Source of the DNA: Globisporangium splendens
Lineage: Eukaryota > Oomycota > Peronosporomycetes > Pythiales > Pythiaceae
DNA length: 64,000 nucleotides
Direction of reading: 5' to 3'
Assembly: GCA_006386115.1 (NCBI GenBank)
Contig: VFIW01000096.1
Span: forward strand, 62,001 to 126,000
Part shown: positions 1-11,531 of the stretch, piece by piece
Numbering within the stretch: position 1 is the first letter of the stretch
Layout of the letters: every line of letters starts with the position of its first letter
Notes under the pieces: model-generated
Databases searched by the model: none
Told to the model about the DNA's origin: nothing
The model's input: the letters and a program-made list of their open reading frames with translations, nothing else
Program-made: the position numbers and the translations under genes

Positions 1-686
1 TCATCCTGGTCGTGTTGCTGATTTGCGCTGTCCATGTGGCGATTGCGATGCCAGCGTTTATGAAGGTGTTCTTCAAAGTGAACGTGTTCAAGTCCTGGAC
101 CGCATTCTTACCAGCGTACCTGTTCTGCTTTTGCACGGGCAGCGTCGTGTTGAGTCTCCCTACCGCCCAGCAGTGCTACGAAAAAGGGAACGTCGTGACA
201 AAGTCGATGGCCCAGGTCGCGATGGGCATCTCGAGCGTGCTGCATCGCAACGCCCACGCGATCTACTACCCCGTGGTGATCGTGTGGCTGATGCAAACCA
301 ACGCTCAGGCGCAAGATGTAGAACTCACCACTAGCATGGCAATCCTGATTGGCGTGTTGACGTTGGTGAGCTGCTTTGTCGCGTTTCATCCTGTGTCAAG
401 CGTGCTCTCTGGAGCCAATGGCGGCAGCAATCTCCTGTTGATTATGACGTTGTGGCGCGCGATATTGGTTCACGAGAACAGCCCAGCAGCCACGATGACC
501 CCGCCGACGTTCCCACTGCTCGTGGCATGCGACGTTATTCTGTCGCGCTTCATCGCGATGGTCAATCTCCACGACAACATGCTCGTCACCCGCATGGTCG
601 CCGAGCACTGCGACGAAGTCGTGCGGGAGGGCACGAGCCTCCCAGTCAACAGCGTCGGCCTCGCGCCTTCGCCCATGTACATGTAA
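1..686 (+). CDS. Dicarboxylate/amino acid:cation symporter (DAACS/SDF family), C-terminal part
   Basis: The frame is open from the left edge, so the 5' end lies outside the window; the stop is TAA at 684-686. The roughly 227 visible residues are strongly hydrophobic, with several membrane spans. The stretch around SLPTAQQCYEKGNVVTKSMA sits where SDF transporters carry the SSAATLP-type re-entrant loop and following helix. The end, CDVILSRFIAMVNLHDN, matches the family C-terminal signature (D-x-x-x-x-R-F-R-T-x-V-N-x-x-G-D). Known members move glutamate, aspartate or C4-dicarboxylates together with sodium or protons across the plasma membrane. Several usual residues are changed here: serine-rich TSSS is absent and MDGT is replaced by RNAHA, so the substrate is uncertain. 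Family assignment is fairly secure, function is not. Confidence 0.62.
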   Translation, partial: ILVVLLICAVHVAIAMPAFMKVFFKVNVFKSWTAFLPAYLFCFCTGSVVLSLPTAQQCYEKGNVVTKSMAQVAMGISSVLHRNAHAIYYPVVIVWLMQTNAQAQDVELTTSMAILIGVLTLVSCFVAFHPVSSVLSGANGGSNLLLIMTLWRAILVHENSPAATMTPPTFPLLVACDVILSRFIAMVNLHDNMLVTRMVAEHCDEVVREGTSLPVNSVGLAPSPMYM

Positions 687-1206
687 TGTAGAAAGAGAAT
701 TGTGCAGTGAACGTTGTTGTAAAAGTCAAGAATGAGCCGTGAAATAGTATCGTAGCAAAAATCAATCATGACTCATGAGATGTTTGTCAATGAAATGGTT
801 GAGCCATTTGGAACAAAGTCGCGATTCACTCCTCGCTGCATTCAAATTTATAGCTGTTGCCGTTTTGCTGGTGGCCTTCATGGGAGTGCATGAGCAGTGG
901 ACGAGCTGGTAGAGCACTGCCAATAAAGCTAAGTATCCAAAGTAATGGGTCGATGGCTGCGACTTGTGCTTTTTGAGCTACTCTGACTGGAGAGTGAAAT
1001 TGTCCCCACCATTTGCGACCGGAAAAGGCAATCGCGCGAGAGCGAGACCTTTGAAGAAGTGTGCCGTCCGCTGCTCGTGACGAACCGTGCGAAGGCTGGC
1101 AAACACAACACCAAAACAAACTAAGACGTGCTGTTGATTTTGAATAACGGATGCGAAAATCCCACCAGCAACGAAACGGAGTTGCTAAAAAACGAACTAC
1201 GCTTGC
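687..1206. other. Intergenic, no gene seen
   Basis: Only short frames with no recognisable protein character. It separates the symporter from the 3' end of the minus-strand membrane gene. Confidence 0.5.
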
Positions 1207-3174
1207 TCAATCAGTGCCGATCATACTCACCGTCAGGTTTTGGTGCTTGAGCCACGAGAATTCAAACGTGAGATCGTCGCCACTGTGGGTCACTGGGAAT
1301 GCGAGGATGATGACCATCACCACGATGAACTTGGGCTGAATCAGCCACCGTTGCGAGGACAGCACGAAGGCTAATTGCCGGATGCTCAGCACCGACAGCG
1401 TGGCTCGGATCGCGATAAAGTACGCGACCATGATCAGGATCTCGACGGTGTAGAGAATGGCGACAATATTCATGACACTATGCAGTTGCTGCGACGAATT
1501 CACGCGCGTCGTCGCAATGACGTAGTTTCGATTCGGCGACGAGAACACAACGACCACGTAGACGACTGTTGCGTGAGAAACAAAACACACGCACACGCAT
1601 TGAGATTAGACATAGTGAGATCACCCTCATGCAAAGGACACCAAACGATTTTGGTGGGAGCATCTCACCATACAACAGGTACGCCATTCCTGATACGTAC
1701 GAGTGGAGCAAACTGATTTCAGTGTTGTGAAGCGTAGCGAGGCTGTCTTGAATCTCGACCGCGTGGACCGCATCTGAGACGACCTGTCTGACTAAAGACA
1801 CACGAGACACAATTCCGATCCGCCGAAGAATCCCGCTTGGACCTACTACCACTAATGAACGAAGCGTGCCACTGGTTTCTCGTGTTTCGATCGACACAGT
1901 GTTTCGTTGAAGCTCAAGGTTTGAGCGTTGTGGAGTCCTGGAATGAATGCGCTGCCTCCGCTGGCGCAGCTCCTGGTGTTTCGCGATCCACTTGGCACTG
2001 TGGTAACGATGGTACGACGATAGGAGCACGCTTTGGTCGAGCCGAAAGATCCTCGACACGACTTTCTCTTCTTCTAGCAGCGAAAACACTCGTTGGGTCA
2101 AATTTTGGCATCTCCTGCTTTCCTTTGAGAGACTAAGTTTTCCACCCGTAGCACGCTGTTGCTCTGCGATTTTGGTTGACCTTTGCATGAGTTTGATACA
2201 CCCACGTACTGGTTGAGCGATGTTCCACATCAAAATGAGCCCAATTGTCACCAGCGTTTTCGAATTCTGAAGGCACATGACGGTGAAGAGCACGTGGAAT
2301 AAGTGGCCGGATGCCGGCATCGTACTGACCACGTCCATTTGAGTCTGCGTTTTCCTGGAGAGTGCCCAGCGAAGCGTGTGCTTCAGCACAGGGAGAAGCG
2401 GTGAGAACCAGACTTGATCGCTCGATGAGAGCTGCATGAAGATCGTCGCATACAGCGGGTACACGAGAATCGACAGAGTTTCTACCTGTGTGATCTCCAT
2501 GATGCGTCGATACCAGAGAGAGAAATCCGCAATGAACGGAATACGTGGACGGGCGAGGATGTAGTGGATGAGAAACCCGATCACAACATTGGACCAATTG
2601 GAATGAGCATCGAGAACGGCACGGGAAAGACATCGAAGGCTTCTGCTACGACGATGTTGATCCCCACGAAGACAATCGCTTGCGTAAAGCCGATCAATGC
2701 GAGATGTCGCCATGATAGCTGAGTCTCTGGGATAAACTCGTTGATCACAGTAGCAACCGATATACACGTCGCAAACGTCCCGGCAAACGTGCGCATAAAA
2801 TACACATAGTTGGCCTTCCACCCGAGCATTGGATCTGCGAGCGGGAAGCATTGGAGCAGGAGCATGATCGCCAGACACGGGACAGGCGACACCAGAAGCA
2901 CGAGAATCGCATACGGGATGCTCGTCGAGCTCTCGTATTTTGCAAACGCCTCTAGCTTGTTGATACTGTATTGGCCATGAAACACAGCAGGTGCGTTGAC
3001 AGCTCGCTGCGTCGCCAGACGATGCAATTGATACTGCAAGCGCAACCGGGCAGATACATCGCGTTCATTTGGTTGAGCATGGTCTTGCGCTGGGCTATTG
3101 CTGATCTCTTCTCTCAAGTCTTCAGCTGTCGGCGAAAGCGGAACAACTGGCGCAGTTGCGTGGCTAAAGTCCAT
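1207..3174 (-). pseudogene. Multispanning membrane protein, oomycete-type family (one frameshift)
   Basis: The first in-frame ATG is at 3174; an upstream GTG at 3273 is less likely. A hydrophilic N-terminus of about 80 residues is followed by hydrophobic segments: ILVLLVSPVPCLAIMLLLQ, the motif PLADPMLGWKANY, then two or three more spans. A long hydrophilic middle follows, then a C-terminal block with three or four spans. A 103-nt intron (1566-1668, GTGAGA...CAACAG, phase 1) restores the frame between LLYG-type and VVYVVVV-type sequence. Near 2590 the frame shifts: alignment with the copy at 24.8-26.6 kb is gap-free across the site except for one missing nucleotide (PIGPM | VVIGFL). Without that lesion it would read about 620 residues. 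No function is known to me for the family. The lesion could be a real mutation or a sequence error. Confidence 0.6.
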
Positions 3175-3448
3175 TGCTGTCTGAATGGAAAACGCAGACA
3201 CATTCGCATCAATTAGCGCATGAGCGTCATCGCTCTTGGGGTGGTCGAAACGCACTTCCTCCAGCAAAAACACACAAAAATACCCACCCTGATCTAATTA
3301 TACGACTCATTCATTGACCAAGCGGCAGAAGCTCTTTGTTCCTCCGAATCACCAGCATTTGTCTTGAACAAGGAACTCGACGCCATCCTCCGCAGCTCTG
3401 CGCAACCAGCTTCTCGCAAGACCCAGTTGACCACATTTTCGCAATACA

Positions 3449-3886
3449 ATGACTGCAACTTTGGATGCTACGAATGAGGCCACTTCTGGTGAATACTCGA
3501 ATGCAGTCACTGCAGGCGAATCTCCTGCAGCCTCGTCGACTTGCTGCAATAATGATGACGGCGGTTACCATGAAGACGAAGCTCTCGTTGAAGTTGACAC
3601 TATGCTGACGCAAGATCGATGGCGATGGGTTCAAGAACTGGTGGAAGGTCTCACCGACGCGAAAACCCGTCACGACGTCAAGATATTTTTCTTGAAGCTC
3701 GTCAAAGCCGACAGTGTTGCTGCGATGAACGTGGTGTTGAGCGATTTGGAGTCCTGGCGCCTCGAGTTGGACAGCAAACATCGACAACGAGTCCCTCGCG
3801 AGGTGAAAGAAGTCGCGCGAACTCTTTTCTTGCTAGGAACAGACAAGCAGTTTGATCTGCAAAGGACTGCAACAGAAACTCAGTAG
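3449..3886 (+). CDS. Small acidic hypothetical protein (145 aa)
   Basis: A single-exon frame from ATG 3449 to TAG 3886. The N-terminal 50 residues are acidic, Ser/Ala-rich and low in complexity. The remainder (LTQDRWRWVQELVEGLTDAK and on) is a predicted helical, charged segment with no membrane span or signal peptide. Composition and wobble bases look like the neighbouring real genes. A sequence resembling an oomycete initiator (GACTCATTCATTGACC) lies at 3304-3319, about 130 bp upstream. I recognise no domain. It could also be one exon of a larger gene. Confidence 0.45.
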   Translation: MTATLDATNEATSGEYSNAVTAGESPAASSTCCNNDDGGYHEDEALVEVDTMLTQDRWRWVQELVEGLTDAKTRHDVKIFFLKLVKADSVAAMNVVLSDLESWRLELDSKHRQRVPREVKEVARTLFLLGTDKQFDLQRTATETQ

Positions 3887-4165
3887 CACATCAGCATTTA
3901 TATGGCTCGACTTAGACAGATAGCTCCACACACACGAAAAAGAGGAGGGTGCATCTGTCGGAGGAATACTCGAAACAAATGGTTGAGCAAAAGACATCTT
4001 GGCATGTGCATCACATTTCATGCTCTTTTCTAAAAAGTAGAAGAACTTCACTTGCTGCAGGATGCCCAGTATGGCTGAGCAAAGTGCATCTTTCATCTTT
4101 CTTTTCTTCAAACGCTGTTGATCTTTTCCCACCACCATCATCATCACAAGCTTTTTTCTATCGAT

Positions 4166-6641
4166 TTAAGAACCAAAAGCCTCGTCAGCTTCGTCTATCT
4201 TCTTGAACTCGTAGTTGCCGCGTCCATCAAACTACAAAGCAAACAGGTCAAACACACAAAGTCGTGAATAAAACGCACAACACGTCCAGAGACCCAAACA
4301 CAAGAGCAAAAGCATAACACTTACGTGAAGGACGTATTCGTGGTATTTCCACAGCGACTTGCGGTGCGACACCGTGAACAACGTGATGTTTTGTTCGCGG
4401 CAGTGGTTGTACATCGCGCCTTCCACATCGACACTCACCGCGGAGGTACACTCATCCAAGATCGCAAATTGTGGCTTGTGGTAGAACAGACGCGCCATGG
4501 CCACACGCTGCTTCTCGCCACCAGAGAGCACATCCGCCCAATCGTGGACAACGTCCCAACCGCCTTCACGCGACACCAGGTAGCCAAGTTGCACTTTTTC
4601 GAGGAAGTATTCAAGGTCTTCGTCCTTCAGACCAGACGCCTGCATGTCCTCGTGCGAGTGCGGGTAAATGATTTGATCACGAAGACTGCCCAGCGTCAAG
4701 TACGGACGCTGAGGGATGTAGAACAAACCATTGCGTTCTGGCTTCGTCAGCTTACCACCAAAGAGTGGCCAGAGCTCACCCAGGATACGGAACAACGAAC
4801 TCTTGCCACAGCCGTTGGGTCCAGCAACGACAACGTTCATACCGGAATCGACCTTGATGTTGAGCGAGCGCACCAACACGTCGCCGTTTGGCGTCACCAG
4901 CGGCACATCCTCAAACTGAATCACATGGTCCTTGTGAAGCAACTGGCCCTTGTTGGGGTGAAGACCGAGACCTTCGGCCGACGTGGTCTTCCCCTTCGAG
5001 TCATCGTCCACGTCATCGTCTTCGGACTTGACCATCGTACGCTGGTATCGCCCCGCCTCCAAGTCCGTGAGCACGTCCATCATTTCCGTCACACGCGCGG
5101 TGAAGCCTGCCAAACGCGTCAACTCACGACCGGAGAGCACGAGTCGTCCCATGGCTTCCGACAGCTTGATCAGCATCTTACCCGAACGGAAGTAGTCTTC
5201 CATACGCTCGGCATACGTCAGGTTCAAGAGACGGGGTTCCGAGAGGTCCATGAACGGTCTCGACACAACCAAGAAACCCACGACGGTCGCCAAGTACTTG
5301 GCGACAATGTTATCGATCACCGACACCGAGAAACGGAACTGCTGCGATTTGCGCACCAAATCGATCAAGCGCGTAAACGATTCGTCAAGGATGCGCTTTT
5401 CACGCACGTTGCCGTTGTAGAACGCGATTTCCTCACTGTGCGTGATCAAGCGCGAGTTCATGAAGCGGAAATTGCCTTCCATCTTCTGCTCCGCGATCGT
5501 GAAGCGACCGGTTGGCTGACGCAACCACGTGAGGAACGTGCCCGACAAGATCAAGTACGCGAGCATGATCGCAGGGCCCTGGGCACCAATCGACGACGTC
5601 AACTTGACCGAGTAGAGCACGATATCGAGCACGGGCTTCGACAAGTTGGAGTAGAGATCAGCGACCGAGTTCGAGAACCGCTCAACGTCGACAGTCAGCA
5701 ACTGGTCCGCGTTCGAGATACGGTTGTCCAAGTTGGACACCTTGTAGTAGATAAAGCCCTTGAGGTAGTGCTTGTACAAGTGCTTTGTCAGGCGGTTTCG
5801 GAAACGCAACGTGAGCTCGGTGTGGCCATACTTGAGCAAGCAGTTGACGCACGACATCGGCAGCATCAGCACGAAAAAGCGGCGCAAGTGATGCACGAAA
5901 TCCTTTTGGGAACGCGAAATGCTAGTAGTTGTCAGCACATAGCATCAGGTCGAATGAAGCGGTTCAGTTAATCGATTGCGCAAAAGCAATGGAGAACGTT
6001 GGAGGTGAAGCACATTGTAACGTACATGGATCGCTCGATAGACGTAAAGATCTGCAAGACCAAGATATCGAACGACGTACGCGCTGCCAAAAGAGCCGCG
6101 ACGAGCGCTGCAAACGCGACTTCCGGCGTAAACGGACCCGGCACGATCACCTTGAACAACTTGAGGAAGCGCTCGTAGAATTCCTGTCGACACATGGATA
6201 AAACAACGCCCATTACAACGTCAGCGTATCAAGTAATAAATGCCAATGCTGTATACGTGCAGCAGACGTATGTACCTTGTTCACGGCGACTTTTTGTTTG
6301 TTGCCCATCTTTTTGGTCATAAACTGCGAATCCTGACGGAACGCCGCATTCGCTGCCTTTTGGCCATGGTTACGGATCGCAATCGAGATCGCAATCTGCC
6401 ACACAAGGATAATCGACAACACATCAAACAGCGTCATGAATCGTTAGTGAGTAAAGTGTCGCGAGTCCATAGAATGCCGACAACTGCATCTCCTCATCCG
6501 CATCTCATGAGCATCTGATGATTGGGAAAGGGACAGTATGGCGGCGTTTCCCTCCTCAGTCGAATAGACACACACGCAACGTACGAGTCCACTGATGGAG
6601 GCGGTGCCCGTGGCCACGCGGGAGGTCGAGAGCACCGTCAT
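4166..6641 (-). CDS. ABCD3: Peroxisomal half-ABC transporter, subfamily D (PMP70/ABCD3-like)
   Basis: Five exons give 665 aa: 6641-6585, 6395-6276, 6183-6026, 5921-4325 and 4231-4166. All introns are GT-AG (189, 92, 104 and 93 nt) and every junction keeps frame. Known ABCD3 proteins import fatty acyl-CoAs, including branched-chain ones, into peroxisomes as dimers. Visible landmarks: the EAA-like motif SEEIAFYNG (about 275-282), Walker A GPNGCGKSS (479-487), signature LSGGEKQR (577-584), Walker B FAILDE (597-602) and the H-loop His at about 631. The last exon starts FDGRGNYEFK and ends EAFGS, as in animal PMP70, whose length (659 aa) also agrees. The first intron acceptor (6396) is the least certain junction: it joins a short Ser/Thr-rich N-terminus to the first hydrophobic stretch. 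Confidence 0.93.
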
Positions 6642-8189
6642 GGTCCTTGCTTCCTTCGTTCGTTAGAGGCGGCAGCTTCCGTCGAGGACTCCTTTTCGGT
6701 TGTGATGACCACCTTCCGAGGGAAACGCATAACCTGCCGTGCGCGCAAGCAGCCCCCTTTCTGTCCTCGGCAAGTTCAACGAATGCAGTTCACGTGCAAT
6801 ATTCAATGATACAGGGCATTTGGTACTCAATAGAATTATTTAAACAAGGTGTTAAAAGAACAATTTGATATTCAATATGTATTGCTGAGAGGAAATGGCT
6901 CACTGTTGAACACACACTTCGAAGTTGTTGACAATAAAACCTCAAGCCATCTGTGTTTCCACTGGAGGGAAAGAGACTGGTCCATCTGTTCGGATGAGGT
7001 TTTTTGTCGAGCCGCTAAGGTTGAAGTGGCTTGTCTGCTCTTCCACAACGTGTTGACGTATGCGGGCTCTGCTCACGACCCAGGGTCCCTCTCTTTAGAT
7101 GACTTGACTGATATCTTGAATACTATGAGTTTAAGGATCTTTCGGCTAATTGTTAACGGTAATTAGTTCAGTAGAAACATGTTTATTACCAAATACATTA
7201 TTTAATGAAGGAGAACATCATCACAGGTTTTCTTTTTCACAATGCTCACTTGTGCACAGTGACGCCATCATCAGAGCAGGCGATGGGACGTCATTGGAAA
7301 TGCAAGGACCCATAATGGATGAGGCGGCGAACGTTAGCGGAATGCACCACCTCAGCATCTATCTCGCGATCACCAGAAGCGAAACCAGGCGCATGCGCGC
7401 GCACACACACAGGACGAAGGGCGAGACACCTCCACGAACGTTTCCAGAGGCAGAAACGAGCGGCGAAAATGGACCCCGCATGGCGCATTGTATGAGCTGC
7501 ATGAAATGTTGCGAGGTGCTTGCTGGTGGTGCACCATTGACAATCTTGAAGATGCAGAGATTCGTGAGCGCGTACGAGAGAATGAAAATGGTGTCAGCGT
7601 ATGCATGCGTTCATTGCAACTTGCACCGCAGAGGAGTCAACAAACGACGATGATGCCACGGCCATCCGTTCAAGCCGCAGCTCGAACGCACTCTTTATTC
7701 GATGGAAATTGCGGTTGCACTACTGCAAGCCGTAGCGAGTGCACGCTGACAATATGTTAGCACCAGCACAGCTAGCGCGTCATGGTGGATCTGAACTCAT
7801 CCAAGCTCGTTTTTGGTTCGTGATTGGTCCGCGAATTCGAAGTCTGTGGTCAGGAAATGAGATAGAAAGCGATTTCTGGCAAGATCGAGATGGCATGGAC
7901 GTGCTGATGCTGAGAGTATTATCGCTAGTCGGCTGTGCTCTTCGCAAGGATATTGTCGCTTCACGATGGCAACACTCGTTTGTTTGGATATTGAAGACGC
8001 GCCTGATGACGGACTTGGACACGACGAAGCCCAATGAAAGAAGGAATGCGCACACGCTACTAGCGCCATTGCCCAGTCGTGAAACGCAAAAAATACTTAA
8101 TTGCGTGGGCAAATCTGAATGAGCCCTCATTTTGCTTTCGCCACGTGTCGTGGAGCTGTACAAGATCTCGCCGACTGAAGAAGATCATG
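6642..8189. other. Intergenic, no gene supported
   Basis: Several frames of 90-170 codons exist on both strands, but none shows domain character or a sensible start context. I see no RNA gene or repeat here. Confidence 0.4.
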
Positions 8190-9665
8190 GGCATTGTCCC
8201 AGCAGCATCGGCGGCAGTTGCTCCGCTGTCCGTGGCTGCTCTGGCCATTTCGCACTCGCATCGCAGCATTCGGACAATGCTTACAGACGCACTGCCAGAT
8301 CACTACAGCATCCCCACGTTTTTGACGCCTTCCAGAGCACGACGTCCACGGTTCGGGTGCTGGCGGTGCTTTTTGTGATCCCTGTCCCGAGTCTCACGCT
8401 CGCCGTACTCTTGGAATGCATGCCACAAGCAGACCCATCGCTCGGCTGGCAAGCGAACTATGCGTACTCATCCAGAAGCTGGCAGTCGCTTTTGTCGCCG
8501 CCGTGGGGGTGGCGTGTGCCATGCATGGGAGTGTTCCGGAGTCCAAGTTGTCCTGGAAACAGATGCTGATCCTCGTGACGACTCAATTGAGTATCTACAT
8601 GGCGACGGACATCGCACTGGTCGCGGTGACAGGTATGTTCCCATTCCCGTTTGTGATGATTGTATGCGCAGGCTCGATGGTTGTCGCCGGATATCGCAAT
8701 TCTCGTCTCGCGGTCAACTTTGGTTTTCGCTTTTGCTACCGGGCGTGAAATACTCCTTTCGGATGGCACCTCGGCGAAAGAACCGGCACAAGACGGACGC
8801 GTTTGGACCGTGGGCGGTGGTGTTCGTGGACTTGTTCCACATGCTGTTCACGGTCGCTTGCATCCAGCACTCGAAAACAATGGCGACGATAGGGACCGCG
8901 CTGACGTGGAACGTTCTGCTTGCGCTGCGTGACTGAAGAGGAGTGATACGAAGCTCAAAGATCGTCAACCAGCAGCAGCGAGCAATACCAGCGGATGATT
9001 GAGCTTGTGGCGATACAAATGGAAAAACAGCCTCTGGACCAGAGCAGGATTTCCTCGTTGATTGTTTCACGGGATCTGAACGTGTTGCTGCCATCATATC
9101 ATCGACACACCAGTCCAAAGTGGATGGCGAAGCACCAGGAGCTTCTTCTTAAACGCAGTCTCCGGCTTTCTCGAAATGCGAGACACGCCGACAGCTCAAC
9201 AACTTCCCGAGAAAACAGCAGCCACTCGACGCTTTGCTCCGCATTCTTTCCCTACCAGCTCCCGTGTGATTTCCGAGAACCCGGCACCTGCTGGAATATC
9301 TCATGACAGAGTCTGCGCGAATGAAATCCAAGAGGTTCTCGCGGCACTGTACATGCTCGAGATGTCGTTGCTGCATTCGTATATCTTCAGCTTTGTTTGC
9401 TTACTTTCGGGTGAGTTTGAGGTTCAATAATGTCGGGCGTGGAAACAGTCGCTCACATGATGTTTGCCTTTGTGCCAATTGTTGTTTGTTGTTGCTGCTG
9501 GATTAGAAGTATGCGTTACGGCGGTGTGTGTTTTCAAACCGCAATTGCGTCATGGCGATGATGCGCGTGGCGTCTGCAGAGCAATCCTACACCATCCTCC
9601 ACATCACTGGGTTCCCTATCGAGCACACGGGGAATGATCGCTCGTTACGTTTCGAGTGGCTCGAG
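8190..9665 (+). pseudogene. Decayed copy of the multispanning membrane family
   Basis: Homologous blocks appear in order but in changing frames: an N-terminal piece ending DALPDHYSI, then VLAVLFVIPVPSLTLAVLLE and PQADPSLGWQANYAY (8330-8465), PESKLSWKQMLILVT through MFPFPFVM (8530-8670), LWFSLLLPGVKYSFRMAP to ALTWNVLLALRD (8710-8935), LLPSYHRHTSPKWMAKHQE (9085-9150) and MLEMSLLHSY (9355-9385). The final block runs from YTILHITG straight into FPIEHTGND. The copy at 24.8-26.6 kb has about 50 residues (two membrane spans) between those motifs, so an internal deletion is present. At least four frame changes make this non-functional. Confidence 0.75.
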
Positions 9666-10139
9666 GTCGTTATAGCGTCACAAATGGAAGAAATAGAAGC
9701 TGATCGAAGAGCTCATTGGTGGTATGGGCACGATATCTGGACGTCGATTTACCGCAGTCCCATGCGGGATCATGCGAATGGAAAAACTCGTTGTTGTTTT
9801 CTTGAGCTCTGCTATGTGAAAGGGATAGCTGACTCGTTTGGCTGACTTTCCTGCTTATGAGATCAAACACAAGGGAAGCGAGTAAACACAGTGAGCATGA
9901 CAGATATCGCCTCATTTCCAGTCTCAATCGACTCCAACCACAGGTAAACCATGCAATTTTGGTTTTTCGTTATGCAAACAATCAGTTCGCTCTTGTTTCC
10001 TGCCTGTTTGTTTTTGCTGTTTCGTATGTGCTTGGGAATACAACAACGGCAACTGTGTTGACTTCCGCATTGGGCGGGTCATCACAAGGAGCTTCGATTC
10101 ACAGCTACACCAGCGGCGATGTAATAGCGTTTTGCTCTT
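9666..10139. other. Intergenic, no gene seen
   Basis: Lies between the decayed membrane gene and the 3' end of the first reductase. No feature recognised. Confidence 0.4.
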
Positions 10140-11195
10140 TTACAGCCACTTGGTGCGCACCTTCGAGAAGATGTCGTTTTCAGGGATAGCTGGCACGAAT
10201 TGCACGATCTCATCGATGCGCGCCTTGATCTCCGGCGTGATCTTGTCGATGAACGCGTTCGCCTTAAGATTCTCCTCCAACTGACGAATGTTGGAAGCAC
10301 CAAGGATGACGGTCGAGACGTTTGGGTTCGCTGCACACCAGGCGATCGCGAGTTGCGCAAGTGAGCAACCGAGCTCGTCGGCGATGACCTTCAGCTTGTC
10401 AGTCTTGGCAACTTGACCGTCGAAGTCCGTGATGAGGGACCGGACGTAGTCGTTCGCGAGACGAGAACCTTCTGGAATTCCCTTGCTATACTTCCCCGTG
10501 AGAATGCCGAACGCGAGCGGAGACCACGTCGTGAGACCAAGCTTGTACTTCTTGTACAAGTTGACGTAGTCGAACTCGACACGCGAGCGCTCGAAGATGT
10601 GGTACTGTGGTTGCTCCACAATCGGACGGATCAAGCCAAGACGGTCCGCGATCTCACACGCTTCGATGATGTCGTGGGAAGTCCACTCGCTGGTTCCCCA
10701 GTAGAACGCCCAACCTTGGTTGATCACGAAGTTCATCGCGCGAACCGTTTCCTCGATCGGCGTCGACGCCTCAGGTCGATGGCAGTAAATGACGTCGACG
10801 TACTCCAAATCGAATCGCTTGAGCGATGCCTTCGCGCCTTCGATGATATGCTTGCGGCTCAATCCCTGGTCATTTGGACCCGCTGCAGGCTTGTACCCAT
10901 TGAAGATCTTGGTCGTCAACACGAGATCTTCACGGGTCCACACACCATTGTCGATACCCTTTTGGACAACTTGACCCATGATTTTTTCAGACACACCTCG
11001 GGCGTAGCTTTCGGCGTTGTCGAAGAAGTTGATGCCGCCTTCATAGGCTTTCACCATGATGTTGTAGGCTTCGTCGACGCCAAAGTTGCCGTCGAATGTG
11101 ACCCAGCTTCCAAAAGAGAGTCGCGACACGAGCAGACCCGAGTTGCCGAGGTAGCGGTACTTCATGTCGTGCTTTGCAGGAGCTGGAGTGGTCAT
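10140..11195 (-). CDS. Aldo-keto reductase, Kv-beta/YghZ type (array copy 1)
   Basis: Intronless, 351 aa from ATG 11195. The frame stays open upstream to 11528, but all relatives start at M(A/T)TPAPAKHDMKYRYLG. The family folds as a TIM barrel and reduces aldehydes and ketones with NADPH; there is no signal peptide, so it is probably cytosolic. Catalytic residues are visible as D59 and Y64 (FDNAESY), K96 (TTKIF) and H139 (CHRPE). Kv-beta subunits have Asn at the last position. Cofactor loops are WGTSE (166-170), TWSPLAFGILTGKY (223-236) and ILGAS (297-301). The coding sequence is nearly identical to the plus-strand copy at 17178-18233 (I see two residue changes), yet flanks differ. A CT-rich leader and an initiator-like site lie upstream. 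Confidence 0.93.
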   Translation of the reverse strand: MTTPAPAKHDMKYRYLGNSGLLVSRLSFGSWVTFDGNFGVDEAYNIMVKAYEGGINFFDNAESYARGVSEKIMGQVVQKGIDNGVWTREDLVLTTKIFNGYKPAAGPNDQGLSRKHIIEGAKASLKRFDLEYVDVIYCHRPEASTPIEETVRAMNFVINQGWAFYWGTSEWTSHDIIEACEIADRLGLIRPIVEQPQYHIFERSRVEFDYVNLYKKYKLGLTTWSPLAFGILTGKYSKGIPEGSRLANDYVRSLITDFDGQVAKTDKLKVIADELGCSLAQLAIAWCAANPNVSTVILGASNIRQLEENLKANAFIDKITPEIKARIDEIVQFVPAIPENDIFSKVRTKWL

Positions 11196-11260
11196 GGTGG
11201 AGAACAGTGAGAGAGGCACTTCTTGTGTTGCAGCGATGGATGGAACTGTTGGTGGAGCTC

Positions 11261-11276
11261 CAAATCGGAAAGTGAG
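11261..11276 (-). promoter_or_regulatory. Initiator-like element of array copy 1
   Basis: Minus strand reads CTCACTTTCCGATTTG, close to the oomycete core promoter GCTCATTYYNCAWTTT, about 65 bp upstream of the ATG at 11195. Confidence 0.45.
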
Positions 11277-11420
11277 AGAGAGAACAAGAGCTGTTTGACT
11301 TGAAAGACAGAGAGAGGAAAGAGAAGATGTCGCCAACGTCAGGGCTGGCCCATGGTTCGTACGCACCACACAGTGGGCACGACGGCTTGCCATGTGAAGA
11401 TGAGGAAGGCATGCCTGGTG

Positions 11421-11437
11421 GACCTGCATTCTGTCGC
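11421..11437 (-). promoter_or_regulatory. GACAGAATGCAGGTC box upstream of array copy 1
   Basis: Minus strand reads GCGACAGAATGCAGGTC, preceded by TGTTGACGCTG. The same 17-mer occurs exactly at 53996-54012 upstream of another copy, and variants lie near 14130, 27165, 30385 and 43340-43395. Confidence 0.4.
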
Positions 11438-11519
11438 CAGCGTCAACAGAGAACGCTTGGATTGCTCTATGGATTGAGTGGACTGACCCATTGTTGCCTT
11501 GTGAGAATTTGAAAACCAT

Positions 11520-11531
11520 GACCATCACTCC
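11520..11531 (+). promoter_or_regulatory. GACCATCACTCC motif, 325 bp upstream of array copy 1
   Basis: The exact 12-mer recurs at 30348-30359 (326 bp upstream of its gene) and 36273-36284. One-mismatch versions lie at 32440-32451 and 14093-14104. Here it is followed by GGAGTGGTGTTGGTC, giving an imperfect palindrome. Confidence 0.4.

Noticed and set aside
2570..2610. Intron explaining the frame change in the membrane gene
   Set aside because: Alignment to the copy at 26 kb is continuous over the site with only one base missing, leaving no room for an intron.
4325..5971. 548-codon plus-strand ORF
   Set aside because: Exactly antisense to the ABC transporter; composition (His/Arg/Val-rich) and no domain show it is a shadow of codon bias.
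7150..7653. 167-codon plus-strand ORF
   Set aside because: Irregular composition, no homology with anything recognised and no promoter-like context.
11196..11528. 111-codon N-terminal extension of array copy 1
   Set aside because: No other family member has it; it covers the leader with the CT-rich stretch and initiator-like site, and the family start MTTPAPAKHD is at 11195.
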